This document shows positions 57,655-64,000 of a DNA stretch of 64,000 bases, one piece after another. This stretch comes from Triplophysa rosa (lineage: Eukaryota; Chordata; Actinopteri; Cypriniformes; Nemacheilidae), in contig NC_079893.1 of assembly GCF_024868665.1 (NCBI RefSeq), positions 8,313,382-8,377,381 of the forward strand, read 5' to 3'. Numbering within the stretch: the stretch's first letter is position 1; each line of letters begins with the position of its first letter. The notes under the pieces are model-generated. The model was not told the origin of the DNA. It searched no databases and was given only the letters and a program-made list of their open reading frames with translations. A program made the translations under genes and the position numbers.

Positions 57655-57678
57655 GCACACACACACACACACACACAT
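57655..57678. repeat. CA microsatellite
   Basis: About 11 perfect AC units. Confidence 0.9.
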
Positions 57679-58779
57679 AGTTTGCCTTCTGCTCACCGTC
57701 TGAATTCTTTTGGGAGCACTAAGCCTGATGGGTCGGTGATATACAGCAGCCGTGAGGTGAGACCATTCAGGTGAGCCTTTGCAAAAAGTGCTGATTGGTG
57801 TTTCTTAAAACAATACTGAAACGGCTTGTCCGGCCATTATTCACTTTTCAGTGGATTAGATGTCAAAAGAGGGAGCAAACAACATCCTGCTCTGAATATC
57901 TCTTTTTCTCCAGACCCCTTCTCACTAAAGATACAGATCAGTGCAGTCAGCACTCTCTCGCTCTCTCACTCGCTCTCTCACAGGTACACCGATGTTGTGG
58001 ACCACATTTGTCAGAAATAAAAAGCCAAACTCTGAAAACAACATCAGACACGCAAAGCACACACTTGCAATTATTTATACATAGAGCATGCCTCCGTGTG
58101 ACAGATCAGTGATCAGAGTCATATTGTTTCAACATCTGTCTCTGGTTTTGTCATACCTCAGGTAATGTCATCACCGCTAGCCAGCAAACAGACGCGTAAA
58201 GAAATGAAATCAATCAGTAAGCGGTTACAAAACACAAACACACAAACTTTAGTAGTTCACGCTGAATGAACTCTAAAAAGCTGGTGTCCAAGTTCATTAT
58301 CGCACAATCAGTTTTAATATATGGAAATTGAAATGTACATAATTACGGACGTTGTTTCATAACAGGATTGTATAACCAATCCTCACATCAGGGTGCTTGT
58401 TGCGACATTTACATTCATTCATTTAAATGTAATTGTGGTTGTGTGGCATTAAAAATGGGCTTAGTTTGTTTCTTAGTACTTATTATACAGTAGATCACGC
58501 TATTATAAGTCCTTCTGGAGGAATTGGCAGGTTTGAACCAATCACATCGCACAATTCCAACTAGCAATGACATAAAAGTTTGACATAAACGAGAACCAAC
58601 AGCGCCTCTATCACTGACGTCAAAACAAACGCAGTGCATCATGATCTGTCATATTAAAATGGGCACAAACATAATTAGAAGAGATCAGCGAATAACTTAT
58701 GTGCGTCCCTCGGAAGACTTGGAATATATGTGCTATTTTTAGACATTTTAATATATAGCACGTTTTTGTCATTTCTGTA
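57679..58779. other. intronic sequence, nothing recognised
   Basis: About 1.1 kb, with a TCTC/GCTC run at 57950-57982. No exon. Confidence 0.35.
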
Positions 58780-58975
58780 GTCCAACCATCTGTCATCATT
58801 CACTTTCATTGCACTATGAAAACAGTGGCAATAACATTTTCGCTTAAAATCTCATTTTGTATTCCACGTATAGACGAAAGAAAGTCATGCAGGTTAAGAG
58901 CAACTTTGTTAAGGTTAAAACAAGTTAAGTTAAACAACAACTGAATTTTCATTTCTCCGTGAACTAGTCCCTTAA
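58780..58975 (+). mobile_element. Angel-type MITE, right half
   Basis: CTGTCATCATTCACTTTCAT, TTGTATTCCACGTATAGACG, AAAGAAAGTCATGCAGGTTA, and the end TCTCCGTGAACTAGTCCCTTAA. Confidence 0.6.
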
Positions 58976-61900
58976 CAAAACCTTTTAAATCAAGACTTAT
59001 GAATGCATAACTAAAGCAGCCTTTATTTATTTGAACTCGGAAATAATTTATGCGCCGACTGCTTCTCTTTCATTTTACATCATCACATTGCTTTATCTCC
59101 TCCTTCCATTAAGTGTCATTTTCGCTTTCTTTTTTCTGCCCGAGGTTTTGTAGTTTTCGAATCAAAAGCTCTCATACCTTTATTCTGCCAAACAGTTTGT
59201 TTGCAAAAAACAAAACACTTGAGATGATAATAATTTTCACAGCCGTGGCTTTTATGTCATTTAAATGAAAATGAAAAATGAGTGCGTGAGTGCGCAAGCA
59301 CACAGCTAACTCTGTCCTTTTACTCCTGTGACCCATGACATTGAAACTTAATAAACAATCTGGAGGCAATCATTCAAATGTGGAAGCTTATTCATCAAAT
59401 CTCTAATAAGCGGACCAAACAGGAAGCATGCATAAATGATTTCCTTGCCCTTTATATCAAATTCAACTCGTTCTGTAATATTCCGTTTAAAAATAATGCA
59501 GATAAACTGAACTGAACGGAATACACGTTTGGGTGGGTGTCCTCCAGCTCATTTTAGGCCAGTTTGACCAAATTCTGCTATCGTTGGCAAAACCCACTGC
59601 AAAATTTCAACAATGTTTTGGGTCTTGCCAAAACCAGTGTGCTCTGAAAGCCAATTCAAACATGCAATGTCACGCACACACACTGTCTAAAAGCACTCTC
59701 AAACCACAAAACCAATCGAGTAGTACCAAGATGCTGCATTTACACACACTGATTCAAACAAGCCATCACACACACTCACCCAATAGCTGTCATGCTCAAA
59801 CACACACACTCACTTCATCAAAGGGCAAAGCGGAATGAAATCAATAAAATTCCTTCCATATGCCTTTGGATGCACCAACTTTCACGAGCGTCTTTCAACC
59901 TCATAATCTAAGAGAGAGAGATCAGATCATAAAAAGCAAGTGGAGAAACAGCGAGAGAAGAAGGAAAGGACTGATGCAGAGGAACAAAGAGAGATGCCTT
60001 GCGACAACCTCTGCAGCACCGCCTATGAAAAAGGGCAAATGCATTACTTGGCTTCACTAGACTTCAAAAAGATCTTAAGTTCTTTGGCCCACTTTCTCTC
60101 CTTCTGACACATACACACACGCACAGTCTAAATCTTTTGTTGTCACCAACACCAAAGGCCAAACTCTAAGAAGTATGCACTTACTGTACAGTACACGCAC
60201 ACTTTACCCAGCTAGGCCACTTCCTGTGTTCACAACCTGAAGAATCACGCTTTTTAGGCAACAAAAATGCCAAGTTAATAGTGCGTGCTGTACAGATGCC
60301 AACTTGTTGTTGTATTTTTTCTTATGATGCAAATTGCACGCTAACTAAAGACTTTTTTACACATTTTTAAACTACTGTTGTGTCAAAAAGTGATGTCGGG
60401 GGCCAAATTTGTACAATATTTGCTTTTAATCCCCTAATGTTAGACAATCAAAATATGAGATGTATGGTATAAAATAGACGAGAATTTACACAGACATCAA
60501 GGTATTTATTGGATAAAATATTTGGCATAAAGGCCAACCACAGCATATAAAAAGGAATAAAATAATGAATAGAAAATCAAAAAGCTCAAAGGAAATAAAG
60601 CACACTTGGACTACAATGTTATCAGTTATTTATATTTGTTGACCATTTGTAATCATTCTAATGGGCTATGGCTTTATCAAATTGAATTTGTATTTTTTCT
60701 CAGGCCTCCTTCCATTCTACTCAAAGCTGAGCTTAAGTTTACACTCCAAACAAACCAATGCAACACGCATACAAAACTTCATCTTCAATAAAAGAGCGAA
60801 GATGTCAATCGCCTATAGAGACTTGGGTTAGACATCACTTTTGGCCACGACCGTACAAAGTTGTTAATAAATTCCATCTTCAACTCTTGCCTAGGCCCAA
60901 GTGTCTATTCTCGCCACAACGTGACCCAGAACTGCCACTGGTGCCCCCTGAAAAAACGAGGTCCATGGCGCCCTTGTTCACAACCCCAGACTTGTGCGAC
61001 ATTTATCACTTTGAGAGATTTGACTAATTTCAGCGGAATATTCTGCTTTATGGGTTAACGGGAAGGAAATTCATCTGCACAATTGGATTTAGTAACAGCG
61101 GAATCCGCCAACCCCAGAGACATGCTAATGGTTCCTGTGAAATTACCCATCTGCCTTCCCGTTCCCCGAGCCTTATGCTTGCTCTCATTCGCTCGCTCTT
61201 GCTTTGGCTCCGTCTCCATCTCCGCCTCCATTTCTCGCCGCCCACCCCCTCGGTTGTTTTGAGCTAGCTTAGTGGAGATTTGATTGTTGGAGGCCATTTA
61301 TGAAAACAGTAGGGAAGGATTGACTTGACTTGACCAAGCTGATTTGCATACATATATATCCAGTCCAAGCGTTGGCCCCTGAGGGGATCGTGGGATATTA
61401 CAGCTGGAATAGCTGGTGACCAGGCAGGTATATTGAGTTGTAAAATTCATCTTTCGTCGGAAATGGAACAAAATGGATAGATATGTAACTTCTGACGGGT
61501 TTATCGAGTACCGGTTGCCTTGGCAACAGTTGGAAACTATTATGGGGTGTCAGGCTGAAATGGTGGCCCCTTGTATGTGGTGAGTTTTGTTTTTGGCACT
61601 GAGATAGCTGGAGATTTCCTTGGGCTGAGTCAGTAATAACAGAAGGGAACGTATAATTCACCACAGCTATATAAGTCTCTCGTCTCTTGACAACTCTATA
61701 AACTTACATTATAAAAGTACTCTCTATAATGACACCATAACAGTATTGAAACTATAATGCTGACAGTTATAGTATAAGAAAATGTATCCACTGCACTATA
61801 ATAATATGGATTGACGGAATGTTTTTGGGTGGATTCTGCCACTTGTTAATAAAAAATGACATAAAAGATGCAACTGGACTTAATGTTGATCATGTGTGAT

Positions 61901-62039
61901 AACAGATAGTGTCCAAAGGTGTGGCTCATCATATCTGTATGGAAGGACACAAACTCACCTAGATATAAAATATTGACAAAAACCTAAGAGAAAACAAAAT
62001 GATACACACGTATTAAAGGACATTCTGCCTGGAGCAACC
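58976..62039. other. 3 kb of intron without recognised features
   Basis: The part 60880-61420 is richer in G and C than its surroundings, with short ORFs on both strands (60758-61058 plus, 61048-61297 minus). None has a recognised domain. No sgcz exon found. Confidence 0.4.
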
Positions 62040-62150
62040 TAAAGTTTAAGTGGCTCGCTCAAAGGCAAAATTTTGACAGATCACAGATCATCCCTTGTGG
62101 GGTTTGATCATATAACCTTTTGGTTTCCAGCCCAGAGATACACATCCATC
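62040..62150 (-). mobile_element. degenerate SINE fragment
   Basis: AAGTGGCTCGCTCAAAGGCA, then GGGGTTTGATCATATAACCT and TTTCCAGCCCAGAGATA, the inverse of a V-SINE-like body and B-box region. Heavily mutated. Confidence 0.45.
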
Positions 62151-63079
62151 CAGAGGAGCCAAAAAATCGTTATGATTAACAAGAGCTATTTTTATACCCG
62201 CTGTACTGGGATGTATTGGAATGCATCACGTAATGAGCAGGAATGATGATGCTGCATTGGTTGCCCAATGTATATTCAAGTGTTTTATGGTGTACGGAGC
62301 GAATTTTGCCTCAGGATTATTTGTAGCCTTGTTGACATAGTATAATTGGAGAACTAGGCAGTATCTGGTCAATCGGGGACTGAGGAGAGCTTGGCGGGCA
62401 TTGTAGTGATAAACCGATGGGTTTGGTAATATCTACCAGTGAGGTATGAGGGGAAAGATCCACCTGAGAGGCACTACACAAGTCAAACAATTCCAGGTTT
62501 TGTTTAGCCTTCAAGATAATAAACAGTTATGGTTTCCCTCTGGCAGTCACATCGAAAAAATTTAACTATCATTTCTAGAAAATGGCCCATCACCACACAA
62601 GTACACAACACAAATACAAAAGTGATTTATAACACAAACTCCACACAAGCTGGACAAGGAGGTAATGCAAATACCAGTTCTTACATAGCACTATCACTCT
62701 TTCTTAACACAGCCACATACTTGAACAAAACCACAAAATCTTTTCATTCTTACTGCCTTTGCATTCATTTCTGAGTGGTCTGGGAGGCTCAGCTTTGTAC
62801 TGCTGTATAGCCAGCATGTGTGGCAGATGCTTTTAAACAAGGACAAATCAACTGAGGAAATAAAGCGCTGTGACCTCATGCTAAGCAGTATACTGTATGA
62901 GGCAATTTGAGTAAGGCACATCACTCAGAGAGAAAGTGAGAGGCATGAGAGAAAAGGACAGACATCAGCAGTTGCAAAGTTAAATAGCTAGTGGCATTGC
63001 TGTGTAGTTGCTAAGGTGTTCAAAGCATTTTCAAGTTTATTTACTATGTTGCTGTGAGTGATGGGAGTGGTTGCCAGGT
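62151..63079. other. intronic sequence, nothing recognised
   Basis: About 0.9 kb without recognised feature. Short GTTGCTAGG-like motifs begin near 63020. Confidence 0.35.
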
Positions 63080-63310
63080 GGTTGCTAGGGTGTTCAGGGT
63101 GATTGCTTATTAACCCATATCAAAAGCAAAGTCCGTTTACAGAACTCATGCCCCTCGGTTGCTAGGGTGTTCTGGTTGATTGCTTACTAACCCATATCAA
63201 AAGCAAAGTCTGTTTACAGAACTCATGCCACTCGGTTGCTAGGGTGTTCAGGGTGATTGCTTACTAACCCATATCAAAAGCAAAGTCCGTTTACAGAAGT
63301 CATGCCACTC
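63080..63310. repeat. tandem repeat, 3 x 77 bp
   Basis: Units start at 63080, 63157 and 63234 with GGTTGCTAGGGTGTTC and contain ACCCATATCAAAAGCAAAGT. Only a few substitutions separate units. No indels. Confidence 0.92.
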
Positions 63311-64000
63311 GGGGGCCATGTTTGCAAAGCCTCTGGGCAGATATTTTAGTCATGGCAAGACCACAGTCCTATTGATTTGAAAGGGGAAGACAGATAGTAC
63401 AGTTATTTCCGAGATATCGCTTGCAAAAATCACAATTAAATAGCATATGTCCGATCAACAATTAAACCTGAGTGAAACTTTTGTTTACTAAGCTTAAATT
63501 GCCATAAAAACACCTTTTCAAGGTCGCTTTAGATTACCAGGTTAGTAAGCGCCTCACTAGACTAGCAGAGAGACTCCATAAACAGTTCTTTAGCGACTGA
63601 CGATTGGATCTTTATATTAGAAGGTGGACTTCCTTCGCTAGAGCCACCATACTGAGCGTTGCATTCCCTCCCCATTCAAAGTAATGGCAGTCGCACATCA
63701 TGTTAATATGTATTATCTTTGTCAAAAGTCCACCACCACAACTCTCTGTAATGTAATGTGACCTGAATCCTAGTAATTAAAAAATAACATTCTCATTTGT
63801 GGGCAGGTTGCAGGTGGATGGGATAAATCATTAATGATGGAAATATCAACTACATTCTGTAAAATGGGGTAGGCATGTGATATTTAACAGCTGTGAAGCA
63901 CTGTAGCATATGACACAATAATCTTTATTTGAAATAAATGTTCCTGTAAAAATAGATTACATGTAACGTTTTACCATATCATCACACTTAACTCTGCTAT
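63311..64000. other. probable transposon-derived sequence, unassigned
   Basis: Follows the tandem repeat directly (GGGGGCCATGTTTGCAAAGC...). Style resembles teleost DNA-transposon interiors, but no termini or domain were identified before the window ends. Confidence 0.25.

Noticed and set aside
63080..63310. CRISPR-like array
   Set aside because: The 77-bp units are whole-unit direct repeats with no unique spacers, in vertebrate DNA.

Overview
The window looks like teleost fish chromosomal DNA, most likely from a cyprinid (carp, goldfish or zebrafish group). The reasons are a vertebrate gene with spliced exons on the minus strand, very many TTAA-flanked short inverted-repeat elements of the Angel type, a tRNA-Ala-like SINE family, hAT, Tc1, PIF-like and THAP-bearing DNA transposons, and L2-like LINE fragments. 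There are no bacterial-style genes, operons, CRISPR arrays or riboswitches. The species is an inference.

The only host gene I can support is zeta-sarcoglycan (sgcz), read right to left. Four coding exons are recognisable: 49309-49208, 21251-21164, 6710-6588 and 3471-3399 (102, 88, 123 and 73 nt). Each has AG/GT splice sites, the intron phases (0, 1, 1) agree, and together they give 128 codons plus two bases of uninterrupted extracellular-domain sequence. The transmembrane and first exons should lie beyond position 49310, and the C-terminal exons below position 3399. I found neither in the window. Almost everything else is therefore intron of this one gene (about 28, 14.4 and 3.1 kb, plus two flanking partial introns).

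Region by region: 1-3.4 kb holds an L2 LINE 3' part and two MITEs. 3.4-6.7 kb holds two sgcz exons, a foldback MITE, a SINE and a Tc1 transposase relic. 7.9-8.7 kb holds two abutting palindromic elements. 11.5-15.8 kb holds a collinear tandem duplication of unexplained noncoding sequence. 16.6-20.7 kb holds an L2 fragment, a PIF-like MITE and hAT debris. 23.2-31.2 kb is a dense transposon cluster with four hAT insertions that keep perfect 8-bp target duplications, one nested in another. 33.9-41.9 kb holds a broken SINE, another L2 fragment and THAP-type transposon pieces. 43.8-47.4 kb is rich in Angel-type elements. 49.2 kb holds an sgcz exon. 52.9-57.6 kb holds a hAT-like element, a long GAAA microsatellite and a SINE inserted in a MITE with an intact target duplication. 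57.6-64 kb is mostly unrecognised, ending in a 3 x 77-bp tandem repeat.

I see no convincing novel multi-gene system. The most informative points are the sgcz exon chain with CU-rich tracts before its acceptors, the datable nested transposon insertions, the 11.5-15.8 kb duplication, and the THAP-coding relics inside TTAA elements. All family names come from recognition, not from a database search.
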